Shown: positions 34,147 through 42,403 of the stretch, in pieces
How positions within the stretch are numbered: position 1 is the first letter of the stretch
Layout: each line of letters opens with the position of its first letter
Notes under the pieces: model-generated
Databases searched by the model: none
The model's input: the letters and a program-made list of their open reading frames with translations, nothing else
What the model was told of the DNA's origin: nothing
Translations under genes and position numbers: made by a program
From: Streptosporangium violaceochromogenes
Lineage (GTDB): Bacteria > Actinomycetota > Actinomycetes > Streptosporangiales > Streptosporangiaceae
DNA: 64,000 nucleotides
Reading direction: 5' to 3'
NCBI RefSeq assembly: GCF_014654615.1
Contig: NZ_BNBB01000001.1
Location: 434,001-498,000, forward strand

Positions 34147-34896
34147 ATGACCGACGACTCTTTCCTCGACCATGTCGCCGACCGGCTCGCGGCCCTGCCC
34201 GGCGTGCGCGCCGTCTCCCTCGGCGGCTCGCGTGCCCAGGGCACCCACGCCCCCGACAGTGACTGGGACATGGCCGTGTACTACCGGGGCGGCTTCGACC
34301 CGGCCGACCTGCGTGCCGTCGGCTGGGCGGGCGAGGTCTCCGGCATCGGCGGCTGGGGCGGCGGCGTCTTCAACGGCGGAGCCTGGTTCACCGTCGGCGG
34401 CCGGCGCGTCGACGTGCACTACCGCGACCTCGGCGTCGTCGAGCACGAGCTCGCCGAGGCCCGGCGGGGCCGTTTCCACTGGGAGCCCTTGATGTTCCAC
34501 CTCGCGGGCATCCCCAGCTATCTGGTGGTCGCCGAACTCGCCCTGAACCGGGTGCTGCGCGGCACGCTGCCGCGCCCCGAGTACCCCGAGGCGCTGCGTG
34601 AGGCCGCCCCGCCGGTGTGGCGCGACCGGGCGGCCATGACGCTCCGGTACGCCGGGGACGCCTACGTCCGGCGTGGCCAGGCCGTCGAGGTCGCGGGGGC
34701 GCTGGCCGTCGCCGCCACGCAGACGGCGCACGCGGTACTGGCGGCGCGCGGTGCGTGGATCACCAACGAGAAGCGGCTCCTGGAGCGGGCGGGCCTTCGC
34801 GGCGTCGACGCGATCGTGGCCGGGCTGCGGCCCGAGCCCGGCGCCCTGGAGTGGGCGATCGCCCGGGCGGAGGCGTTGTTCGAGGCCGCCGTCTGA
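34147..34896 (+). CDS. Nucleotidyltransferase-fold protein (MNT/ANT-like)
   Basis: This 249-residue protein has the nucleotidyltransferase signature GGSRAQGTHAPDSDWD (Gly26-Ser28, metal-binding Asp37/Asp39) near the N-terminus, a third acidic strand (RVDVHYRDL) and an all-helical C-terminal half. The ATG at 34147 starts just before the fold; a longer frame to 34066 adds nothing recognisable. Such proteins include aminoglycoside nucleotidyltransferases and MNT-type antitoxins; without a HEPN partner beside it, a stand-alone small-molecule or protein modifier is more likely. Confidence 0.8.
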   Translation: MTDDSFLDHVADRLAALPGVRAVSLGGSRAQGTHAPDSDWDMAVYYRGGFDPADLRAVGWAGEVSGIGGWGGGVFNGGAWFTVGGRRVDVHYRDLGVVEHELAEARRGRFHWEPLMFHLAGIPSYLVVAELALNRVLRGTLPRPEYPEALREAAPPVWRDRAAMTLRYAGDAYVRRGQAVEVAGALAVAATQTAHAVLAARGAWITNEKRLLERAGLRGVDAIVAGLRPEPGALEWAIARAEALFEAAV

Positions 34897-35031
34897 GCGA
34901 CGAGCCGGGGCGTCCCGCAGGTCACGGCGAGGCACCTCGGACAGGCCGGTGAGGGCTGCGGGTCACGGCAAGGCGCTTCGGGCGGGCCGGTGACAGCCGT
35001 GGTCGTTCCGCCCGGGAGGGGAGGGCCCCGC

Positions 35032-35847
35032 TCATTCCGCCGCGTGGATTCCGGCCAGGTTCGCGCCGGAGGACTCGCCGTCCATGAGGGGGGCCGCGCC
35101 GGGGACGGAGGCGGCAGGGGTGTTCCCCGCTCCGGGGGAGCCCTCGGTTCCGGAGGAGTGCTCGGCGCTGGGGGCGTCCTCGCTGCGGGAGACGCCCTGG
35201 GCGTGGAGGGCCTGGCGCAGGCGGGCGATGTGGGCGCGGGCGCGCCGTTCGGCGAGTTCGGCGTCCCGGGCGACGATGGCCTCCATGATGAGGCGGTGGT
35301 CCTCGACGGCGAGGGAGGGCCCGGAGGTCACGGTGGTGGTCAGCATGGCGAGCCGTACCCGCCCCTGGATGTCGTCGAGCAGGCGCAGCAGTTCGGGGTT
35401 GTCGGCCGCCGAGCGGCTGAGCTGGTGGAAGCGCATGTCCAGCTCCATGTGCCGCGTCGTGTCGCCCGCCGTCACGGCCTGTTCGTGCTCCCGGTGGGTG
35501 CGGGTCAGCTCGGCGAAGAACGCCTCCGAGCCGTGCAGCACCGCCAGGCGGGCCGCGAGCCCTTCGAGCACCTCGCGGACCTCGTACAGGCGCACCAGCT
35601 CCGGCAGGTCCACCCGGGCGACGACGGCGCCCCGGCGCGGCTCCTCGCGGGCGAAGCGTTCCTGGGTCAGCCGGACGACGGCCTCCCGGACGGGGCTGCG
35701 GCTGACGCCGAGGCTCTCGGCCAGGGCGGGGATGCTCAGCTTGGACCCCGGGGGGAGGGTGCCGGTGAAGATGGCGTCGCGCAGCCTCTCGTAGACGGCG
35801 TCGCCGATCCTGATCCGCTCCGACGACGACAGCGGCACCAGACTCAC
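35032..35847 (-). CDS. GntR family regulator (FCD type)
   Basis: This 271-residue regulator has a winged helix (IGDAVYERLRDAIFTGTLPPGSKLS, LAESLGVSRSPVREAVVRL) and an all-helical FCD effector domain (about 90-215, YEVREVLEGLAARLA, MRFHQLSRSAADNPELLRLL). The start is GTG 35847, with GGAGG 5 bases upstream; the frame is open much further. A low-complexity tail of about 50 residues (EDAPSAEHSSGTEGS) is unusual. It is the last gene of the acid-sugar operon and probably responds to a pathway acid. Confidence 0.9.
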   Translation of the reverse strand: MSLVPLSSSERIRIGDAVYERLRDAIFTGTLPPGSKLSIPALAESLGVSRSPVREAVVRLTQERFAREEPRRGAVVARVDLPELVRLYEVREVLEGLAARLAVLHGSEAFFAELTRTHREHEQAVTAGDTTRHMELDMRFHQLSRSAADNPELLRLLDDIQGRVRLAMLTTTVTSGPSLAVEDHRLIMEAIVARDAELAERRARAHIARLRQALHAQGVSRSEDAPSAEHSSGTEGSPGAGNTPAASVPGAAPLMDGESSGANLAGIHAAE

Positions 35848-35956
35848 TTCAACCTCCAGACCGTGGCGGCGGTGAGCCGGCGTCCGCCGACGGCCGAACC
35901 CCGGCCCTCGGTCGTGTGTGCCGGCGACGGCTCCGGAGCGCGGACGTCGCGCCCCA

Positions 35957-36919
35957 TCAGGTGTCCCCGCATTCGTCGCTTTCCAGGACGCGCTCCGCGC
36001 CGCCGACCGTCGCCGCGTAGTCGTCGATCGAGCGGGCCAGGTCGAAACGCGGCCGGATCCCGAGCTTAGTGGCAAGGGTGGTGTCGACGAACGGGATCCC
36101 GAGCCGGGCGGGCTCGGACCGCAGGTGGATCCGGGCGGCGGGGAAGCGTCCGCGCACCTCCTCGGCGACGTCGGCGACCGAGGCCCGGTAGCCGGAGACG
36201 TGCACGATCGGCTCCGCCGTGTCGAGTTCCGCGAGGGTGAGCAGGGCGGCGCTCACGTCCCGCACGTAGATCAGGTCCCACTCCTCGGCCGGGGCCGCCA
36301 CCGTGATCTCTTCCCCGCGTACGGCGTGCGGGACGAGGTCGCAGAGCCCGGACTGGATGCCCCGGTACTGGACGCCGGGCCCCCAGACCATCGTGGGGCG
36401 CAGGGCGTTGATCTGCACGCCGTACTCGGCGGCGAGGGACCTGGACAGCTGCTCGCCCAGCACCTTCGTGGCCCCGTAGACGCTGGCGGGCCCCACCAGC
36501 GCGGACTCGTCGACCGTCTCGCCCGGGTACATGCCCGCCTGCCCGAACACGGTGGTCGAGGAGGTCCACACGAGTTTGCGGACGCCGTGGTCGCGGCAGA
36601 GGCGCATCGTGCGCAGGAGGCCGCCGACGTTCACCCCGACCGCGGCCTCCGGGTCCGCCTGGGCGGACACCAGCAGCCCGGCGCCGCCGGTGCCGTACGC
36701 GGCGAGGTAGACGACGGCGTCCGGCCGGGCCGCCTCGAACACCGTGGCGAGCTGCTCGGGCCGGGTCACGTCGGCGACGTGGACCCCGAAGCGCCGGGCC
36801 GACGGCCACGACCGGGGCGGACGGCGGTCGGCGACCGTCACCTTGTGGCCGAGCGCGGCGGCGCCCTCGGCGAGGTCACGGCCCAGGAAGCCGTTGCCTC
36901 CAATGATCAGGATGTGCAT
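35957..36919 (-). CDS. NAD-dependent epimerase/dehydratase (extended SDR)
   Basis: This 320-residue protein has the NAD motif IIGGNGFLGRDLAE at the N-terminus, the Ser/Thr site WTSSTTVFG and the catalytic YGATK (Tyr-X-X-X-Lys) of extended SDRs, then LRPTMVWGPGVQYRG. The ATG at 36919 begins MHILIIGG. In this operon it could oxidise a uronate or epimerise a sugar acid; the sequence does not decide. It lies between the aldolase gene and the GntR gene in the same direction. Confidence 0.85.
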   Translation of the reverse strand: MHILIIGGNGFLGRDLAEGAAALGHKVTVADRRPPRSWPSARRFGVHVADVTRPEQLATVFEAARPDAVVYLAAYGTGGAGLLVSAQADPEAAVGVNVGGLLRTMRLCRDHGVRKLVWTSSTTVFGQAGMYPGETVDESALVGPASVYGATKVLGEQLSRSLAAEYGVQINALRPTMVWGPGVQYRGIQSGLCDLVPHAVRGEEITVAAPAEEWDLIYVRDVSAALLTLAELDTAEPIVHVSGYRASVADVAEEVRGRFPAARIHLRSEPARLGIPFVDTTLATKLGIRPRFDLARSIDDYAATVGGAERVLESDECGDT

Positions 36920-36993
36920 GTCCGTCTCCGTTTCTCCTCTCCCGGAACCTCCGCCCCGGATCTCCGTTTCCGGAACCCGCGCCGCCGTACGGC

Positions 36994-37623
36994 TCAGCCC
37001 AGGGCGGTGTCGCGGTAGCGGACCGCGGCGGCGGCGAGGGCGGGCCAGTCGCGGCGGGTCGCGGCGTCGGCGTCGAACAGGCCGAGGCCCACGCCGACGG
37101 AGACGCAGCCCGCCGCGAAGCACTCGCGCGCCAGCTCCGCCGTCACCGCGCCCGAGACCAGGAGCGGGATCTCCCCCAGCGGCTCGCGCACCTGCCGGAG
37201 GTAGGAGATGCCGAGCGCGCCGAGGGGGAAGAGCTTGACCACGTCGGCCCCGGCGTTCCATGCCCGGTCGATCTCGGTGGGGGTCATGGCGCCGGGGACC
37301 GACAGCAGGCCGCGCGACTTCGTGGCGGCGATGACGTCGGGGTCCGTCGTGGGCGAGATGACCAGGCGCGCTCCGGCGTCGGCGACCGCGTCGACCTGGC
37401 GGACGGTGCGGACCGTGCCGCTGCCGATGAGCGCGCGGGCGCCGAAGCGCTCCGCCAGCCGCCCGACCGCCTCGACGGGGCGGGGGCTGTTCATGGTGAC
37501 CTCGAAGGCGGTGAACCCCGCGTCCAGCAGGTGTTCGGTGGCGGCGCACACCTCGTCGGGGGTGAAGCCCCGGTAGATGACCACGAACTCCGGCACGCCA
37601 CCCGCGCCGCCCTGATCGGACAT
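36994..37623 (-). CDS. KDPG/KDPGal-type 2-keto-3-deoxy-phospho acid aldolase
   Basis: This 209-residue class I aldolase has the Schiff-base Lys130 (DVVKLFPLGALG) and Glu41 (FEVTMNSPRP), plus ALIGSGTVRTVRQVDAVADAGARLVISP. It cleaves 2-keto-3-deoxy-6-phosphogluconate-like compounds to pyruvate and an aldehyde. The start ATG 37623 has a strong RBS (AAGGAG, 6 bases upstream). An upstream ATG at 37716 overlaps the ALDH stop but lacks one. The ALDH gene upstream may oxidise the aldehyde product. Confidence 0.88.
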   Translation of the reverse strand: MSDQGGAGGVPEFVVIYRGFTPDEVCAATEHLLDAGFTAFEVTMNSPRPVEAVGRLAERFGARALIGSGTVRTVRQVDAVADAGARLVISPTTDPDVIAATKSRGLLSVPGAMTPTEIDRAWNAGADVVKLFPLGALGISYLRQVREPLGEIPLLVSGAVTAELARECFAAGCVSVGVGLGLFDADAATRRDWPALAAAAVRYRDTALG

Positions 37624-37712
37624 CGTCTGCTCCTTCTCCACGGTTTCTTTCACAGCCTCTTTCACGGCTCCCCCGATCACGGACGTCCCGGCGTCCCCGG
37701 TTCCCGCGGTCG

Positions 37713-39185
37713 TCATCCGGCGACCGCGACGGTCTGGTGGCTGAGGAACTCCTCCAGCCCGGCGTGGCCGCCCTCGGTGCCGACGCCGCTCTGTTTGAGC
37801 CCGGCGAACGGCACGTGCGGGGTGTTCGGCGTGCCGGTGTTGACGCCGACGATGCCCACGTCGAGGCGGCGGGCGAACGCCGCGGCCCGGTGGGTGTCGG
37901 CGCCGCAGACGTACCCGGCCAGCCCGTGGTCGAGGCCGCGCGTGGCGCGCAGCACCTCCTCGGGGTCGTCGTAGGCCAGGACGGCCAGGGCCGGGCCGAA
38001 GGACTCGCACCGCACCGCCGGGGCGTCGAGGCCGGGCCGGACGACCACCACGGGCGGGGCGAAGAACCCGCGCTCCGGGACCGCGCCGCCGAAGCGGTGC
38101 ACCCGCGCGCCGGACGCCTCGGCCCGGTCGGCCACCTCGGCGATGCGGGCGGGGTCGTCGGGCAGGGCGAGGGGGCCCAGGGTGGTGGCCGGGTCGCACG
38201 GGTCGCCGAGCACGAGCGCGCCGGTCGCGTCGAGGAAGGCGTCCAGGTAGTCGTCGAACCTCTCGCGGGGCAGCCAGGCGTGGTTGGCCGCGATGCAGGA
38301 CTGCCCGTTGTTGCGGTATTTCGCGACCATGAGCTGTGCGGCGGCCGACGCGGGGTCGGCGTCGGGCAGGACGACGAAGGGGGCGTTGCCCCCGAGTTCG
38401 AGGACCGTCCGCTTCATCCCCCCGGCGGCCTGCGCGGCGATGCGCGCGCCGACCTCCGTGGAGCCGGTGAAGGTGATGCCGCGGACCCGGGGGTCGCCGA
38501 TCCACGCCTCGCCGATGACCTTGGCGGGCACCACGACGGTGTTCAGCGCCCCGGCCGGGACGTGCCGGTCGACGATCTCGGCCAGGATGAGGCCGGACAG
38601 GGGGGCGACCTGGGAGGGTTTGAAGACGGCGGTGCATCCGGCGGCGAGCGCCGCGGCGAGTTTGCGGGCCGGGATGGACACCGGGAAGTTCCAGGGGGTG
38701 ACGACGGCGACGACGCCGAGGGCGCGCCGCCGGACGTGGTGGGAGATGCCGGGGACGACGTTCCACAGCCGGTCGCTCCGGCCCGTCACGGCGTCGGCGA
38801 ACCACCGGAAGAACCCGGCGGACATCCGTACCTCGGCCTCGGCCTCGGCCAGGCGCTTGCCGGTCTCGCGGCTGATCACGACGGCGAGGTCGTCCGCGAC
38901 GGCGGGGTCGAGGAGGTCGTCGGCGATCCGCCGCAGCGCGGCGGCGCGGTCGGCGGCGGGGGTGTCCTCCCAGCCGGCCAGGGCGGAGCTGGCGGCGTCC
39001 ACCGCCCGGCGGGCCTCGGCCAGGCCGCCTCCGGTCAGGCGCGCGAACTCCGTCCCGGTCGCGGGGTCGGCGACCACGACCTGCCACGGCTCCTCGGGGC
39101 CGGTCTCCCGCCCGGCGATCCGCAGCGCGCCTCGCGCCTGCGTGGAAGCCCGCGTGGAAGTGGAAGCCCGCGTGGAAAGGGTCAT
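37713..39185 (-). CDS. NAD(P)-dependent aldehyde dehydrogenase (semialdehyde dehydrogenase type)
   Basis: This 490-residue enzyme has the catalytic Cys297 (NNGQSCIAA), general base Glu263 (LELGGNAP), Asn166 (TPWNFP) and Lys189 (VFKPSQ). The closest pattern is the succinate- or 2-oxoglutarate-semialdehyde dehydrogenase group. An N-terminal repeat (TRASTSTRASTQ) comes from a short DNA duplication. The ATG overlaps the stop of the enolase-type gene by 4 bases, so dehydratase and dehydrogenase are coupled. Confidence 0.9.
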   Translation of the reverse strand: MTLSTRASTSTRASTQARGALRIAGRETGPEEPWQVVVADPATGTEFARLTGGGLAEARRAVDAASSALAGWEDTPAADRAAALRRIADDLLDPAVADDLAVVISRETGKRLAEAEAEVRMSAGFFRWFADAVTGRSDRLWNVVPGISHHVRRRALGVVAVVTPWNFPVSIPARKLAAALAAGCTAVFKPSQVAPLSGLILAEIVDRHVPAGALNTVVVPAKVIGEAWIGDPRVRGITFTGSTEVGARIAAQAAGGMKRTVLELGGNAPFVVLPDADPASAAAQLMVAKYRNNGQSCIAANHAWLPRERFDDYLDAFLDATGALVLGDPCDPATTLGPLALPDDPARIAEVADRAEASGARVHRFGGAVPERGFFAPPVVVVRPGLDAPAVRCESFGPALAVLAYDDPEEVLRATRGLDHGLAGYVCGADTHRAAAFARRLDVGIVGVNTGTPNTPHVPFAGLKQSGVGTEGGHAGLEEFLSHQTVAVAG

Positions 39186-40333
39186 GGCTGCTCCTCACAG
39201 ATTTCGAGCGCCTCGGGGGCCAGTTCGCGGCCGAGCCCGGGGCCGTCGGGGATGGCGATCCGTCCCGCGACCGGGACGGGGGGGTCGACGATCAGCGGGT
39301 CGCGCAGGGGGTTCTCGCGGACGTCGTACTCGACCACGGTCACCGCCGGGGACATCGCGGCCAGTTGCAGGGTGGCGAGGAGGCCCGCCGCGCCGCCGTA
39401 CAGGTGGGGGGCGACCGCGGTGTCGTGCGCCTCGGCCATCCGGCACACCTCCAGCGCCTCCGACAGCCCGCCCATCTTCGTGACGTCGGGCTGGATCACG
39501 GCGATCGCCGGGGAGGCGGTGAAGCGCGCGAACGCGCGGCGCCCGTAGAGGTTCTCGCCCGTGGCGATCCGCCAGCCGGTGCGCCGGTGCAGGGTTTCGA
39601 GGTCGCCGAGGTCGTTGCCGCGCAGGGGCTCCTCGACCCACGCCACCCCGAACTCGGCGAGGATCGGGGCCATCGCCGTCGCCTCGCCGACGGTCCACGC
39701 CTGGTTGGCGTCGACGGATATCTCCGCCTCGGGCCCCAGGGCCGTCCTGACCTCGGCCAGGTTGGCGGCGTCGCGGTCGCGGCCGAAGCCGAGCTTCACC
39801 TTCACCGCGCGAAATCCCGCCGCCGCGGCGCGGCGGGCCTGTCCGGCGGCGCCTTCGGGGCCCAGGCTGCTGGCGTACACGGGGATCTCGTCGCGGAGCC
39901 GGCCGCCGGCGCACGCGGCGATCGACAGGCCGGCCTCCTGGGCGCGCAGGTCCCACAGGGCGACGTCCACGGCGCTGATGGCCTGCCAGATCGGCCCTGG
40001 GGCGCCCCACTGGCGGGCGAGGGGCTCCAGCCGTTCGATCAGCCGCCCGGCGACCTCGCCGATTTCGCTCGCGTCCGCCCCGAGCACCAGGGGGAGCACG
40101 CCCTGCTGGAGGGTGGCCAGGCGTTCGGCGGGGGCCCAGGAGGGGAAGTTGGCCCAGCTCTCGCCGCGCCCCACCCGGCCGTCCTCGGTGCGCAGTTCGA
40201 GCAGGACGGTCGTACGGCGGGCCAGGGGCGCGAAGGACATGGCGATACCGTCGGTGACCTGACCGCGCAGGATCCGGACCCGGGCCTCGGCGATGCGTGC
40301 CCCCGCTCGGGGGGAACCGTCGAGAAGGTTCAT
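39182..40333 (-). CDS. Enolase-superfamily acid-sugar dehydratase (mandelate racemase type)
   Basis: This 383-residue protein has the two-domain MR/MLE fold. The KxK base (AVKVKLGFGRD), metal ligands SVDANQAW (Asp), WVEEPL (Glu) and ATGENLYG (Glu), the Asp of the His-Asp dyad (VIQPDVTKMGG) and the catalytic His (VAPHLYGG) are all present. This pattern is that of acid-sugar dehydratases. The ATG at 40333 has GAAGGAG 11 bases upstream. It is first in an operon with ALDH, aldolase, epimerase and GntR. The substrate is undetermined. Confidence 0.9.
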   Translation of the reverse strand: MNLLDGSPRAGARIAEARVRILRGQVTDGIAMSFAPLARRTTVLLELRTEDGRVGRGESWANFPSWAPAERLATLQQGVLPLVLGADASEIGEVAGRLIERLEPLARQWGAPGPIWQAISAVDVALWDLRAQEAGLSIAACAGGRLRDEIPVYASSLGPEGAAGQARRAAAAGFRAVKVKLGFGRDRDAANLAEVRTALGPEAEISVDANQAWTVGEATAMAPILAEFGVAWVEEPLRGNDLGDLETLHRRTGWRIATGENLYGRRAFARFTASPAIAVIQPDVTKMGGLSEALEVCRMAEAHDTAVAPHLYGGAAGLLATLQLAAMSPAVTVVEYDVRENPLRDPLIVDPPVPVAGRIAIPDGPGLGRELAPEALEICEEQP

Positions 40334-40399
40334 GGCACGTGACGCTCCTTCGTCTGCCGGGCGTTCGCGGCGGGGATGACCGCGGTGGCAAAGTGGTCG

Positions 40400-40451
40400 T
40401 TGACAGCTCTCGGCTCCAAACTGCATTCTACATGTAACATGGAGCATGCAT
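40400..40451 (+). promoter_or_regulatory. Promoter and palindromic operator in the divergent control region
   Basis: TTGACA (40400-40405) and CATTCT (40424-40429), 18 bases apart, form a plausible promoter for the transporter operon. The 8-base palindrome TACATGTA (40429-40436), the imperfect repeat CATG-TAA-CATG (40431-40441) and GCATGC (40444-40449) crowd the start region. TAGAAT on the opposite strand (40425-40430) could serve the divergent operon. The GntR protein of the left operon is the likely ligand; inferred. Confidence 0.4.
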
Positions 40452-40563
40452 CGCGGTCGAGGGACTCCGGATCGCAAACACGAAACGGCGCCCCTGGCGG
40501 GTGCCCCCACCCCGCGGCAGGGCATGCTCCTTCCCCTGCGGACCTGGAAGGTAAGGGTGTCCG

Positions 40564-41895
40564 GTGAGTACTAGGTCATCCATCAGGACAGTCACGACCG
40601 CGTGCATGGCCGGCAGCGCTGTGGAGTGGTACGACTTCTTCCTCTACGGCATTGCCTCGGCGACGGTGCTGAACAAGCTTTTCTTTCCCAACTTCGACTC
40701 CGGCGTTGGAACGATCCTGTCCTTCTCCACGTTCTTCGTCGGGTTCATCGCCCGCCCCCTGGGCGGCCTGATCTCCGGCCACTTCGGTGACCGGATGGGC
40801 CGCAAGTCGATCCTGGTGATCACCATGGTCGCGATGGGCGCGGGCACCTTCCTGATGGGGTGCCTGCCCACCTACGCCACCATCGGGATCGCCGCCCCGA
40901 TCCTGCTGGTCCTGCTCCGCTTCGTGCAGGGCCTCGCCGTCGGCGGCGAGTGGGGCGGCGCCTCGGTGATGACCATCGAGTACGCCCCGCCGGGCAGGCG
41001 CGGCTACTACGGGGGGATCCTCGCGGCCGGCTCCTCGGTGGGCCTGCTGCTGGCCAACGCCGTCTTCCTGCTCAGCTCCAAGCTCACCCAGGACGACTTC
41101 CTGGCCTGGGGCTGGCGCATCCCGTTCCTGGTGAGCATCGTGCTCGTCGGCATCGGCTACTACGTGCGCCGCAGGCTGGACGAGACCCCGGCGTTCACCT
41201 CCGCCGAGCAGCAGGAGGCCGCCCCCCGGGTTCCCTTCGTCAAGCTTCTGCGGAGCAACCCCAAGCTCATGCTCCAGGCCATGGGCGCCAAGATCGGCGA
41301 GGCGGCCCAGTTCAACATCTTCGTCGTCTTCGGCCTCAGCGCGATCGCGGTCTACCAGGTCGAGCGGGACACCTACCTCGTCGGCACGATGATCGCGGCG
41401 GCGCTCTCGCTGATCACGGTGCCGCTCGCCGGCGCGCTCTCGGACACCTTCGGACGGAAGAAGGTCTACTGCCTCGGCCTCATCGCACTGATCGTCCTGG
41501 CCTTCGGGTTCTTCCCCCTGGTCTCGATCGGCGAGAGCTGGGCGGTGTTCCTCGCCATCACGCTGAGCTTCGCCGGGGTGGGGGCGGCCACGGCCGGCAT
41601 CCAGCCGACGCTGTTCTCCGAGATGTTCAGCACCGACGTCCGCTACACCGGCGCCTCCGTCGGCTACCAGTGGGGCGGCACCATCGGCGGCGGGACCGCG
41701 CCCCTGGTCGCCACCGCGCTGATGCAGGCGACCGGCTCGGCCGTCTGGATCGCGGTGTACGCCGCGGGGCTCGCGGTCGTCAGCCTCATCTCCGTGGCCA
41801 CCACCCCGGAGACGTTCAGGAAGGACCTGAACGCGCCCACCGCGCCGGCGGGAGCGACACTGCCGGGCGGCCTCGACATGAAGGGAGCGTCGTGA
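40564..41895 (+). CDS. MFS transporter, metabolite:H+ symporter (MHS) family
   Basis: This 443-residue protein has 12 membrane spans and the MHS signatures GSAVEWYDFFLYG, GHFGDRMGRKSILV (loop 2-3) and RFVQGLAVGGEWGGASVMTIEYAP. Relatives carry shikimate, citrate, ketoglutarate or proline/betaine. GTG start with GGTAAGGG upstream. It is the first gene of the right-hand operon and most likely imports the acid degraded by the flanking enzymes. Confidence 0.9.
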   Translation: MSTRSSIRTVTTACMAGSAVEWYDFFLYGIASATVLNKLFFPNFDSGVGTILSFSTFFVGFIARPLGGLISGHFGDRMGRKSILVITMVAMGAGTFLMGCLPTYATIGIAAPILLVLLRFVQGLAVGGEWGGASVMTIEYAPPGRRGYYGGILAAGSSVGLLLANAVFLLSSKLTQDDFLAWGWRIPFLVSIVLVGIGYYVRRRLDETPAFTSAEQQEAAPRVPFVKLLRSNPKLMLQAMGAKIGEAAQFNIFVVFGLSAIAVYQVERDTYLVGTMIAAALSLITVPLAGALSDTFGRKKVYCLGLIALIVLAFGFFPLVSIGESWAVFLAITLSFAGVGAATAGIQPTLFSEMFSTDVRYTGASVGYQWGGTIGGGTAPLVATALMQATGSAVWIAVYAAGLAVVSLISVATTPETFRKDLNAPTAPAGATLPGGLDMKGAS

Positions 41896-42386
41896 CCGCC
41901 GAACGCGCGGCGACACTCGGCACCGGGACGAAACCGGGGGCCCTGAGCCCCGCCGAGCTGTCGGAATTCCTCGCCCGCCCGCTCATCGCGCGCGTCGCGT
42001 CCGTGCGGGCGGACGGTTTTCCCCACGTCACCCCGATGTGGTTTGAGTGGGACGCCGGGCGCGTGTGGGTCATCAGCCGCGCGCGCTCGGCGATCGCCGG
42101 CCACGTGCGGGACAACCCCCGCGTGTGCGTCTCGATCGCCGCCGACGACCTGCCCTACACACGGGTGACGATCCGGGGCGACGCCGAGATCGTGAACCCC
42201 GGCGGGGACGACGAGCTGTGGGTTCCCCGCCTGCACTCGATGACCCGCCGCTACGTCGGCGCCGTGGACGGCGGCTACGCCGACCGCACCGAGCGCCTGC
42301 CCCGCCGGCTCATCGCCGTCACGCCGCTGGACCTCACGTCCTGGCGCGGGGGCGGCTGGGCCAAGAAGTACCTCGTGGAAAAGTGA
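41892..42386 (+). CDS. Pyridoxamine 5'-phosphate oxidase-fold (PPOX) protein
   Basis: This 164-residue flavin-binding split-barrel protein shows LSEFLARPLIARVASVRADGFPHVTPMWFEWDAGRVWVISR in pieces, then VSIAADDLPYTRVTIRGDAEIV. In actinomycetes this group often uses F420 or binds flavin or haem. The GTG at 41892 overlaps the transporter stop by 4 bases (GTGA). Its role in the pathway is not evident. Confidence 0.8.
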   Translation: MTAERAATLGTGTKPGALSPAELSEFLARPLIARVASVRADGFPHVTPMWFEWDAGRVWVISRARSAIAGHVRDNPRVCVSIAADDLPYTRVTIRGDAEIVNPGGDDELWVPRLHSMTRRYVGAVDGGYADRTERLPRRLIAVTPLDLTSWRGGGWAKKYLVEK

Positions 42387-42403
42387 GATCGGAGAGACCG
42401 GGA

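Noticed and set aside
34147..34896. MNT-type antitoxin of a HEPN/MNT toxin-antitoxin pair
   Set aside because: No HEPN-type gene lies on either side, and the protein is longer than typical MNT antitoxins.
37624..37716. Upstream start of the KDPG-type aldolase at 37716
   Set aside because: It overlaps the ALDH stop but has no RBS and adds a low-complexity stretch; the ATG at 37623 has AAGGAG at the right distance.
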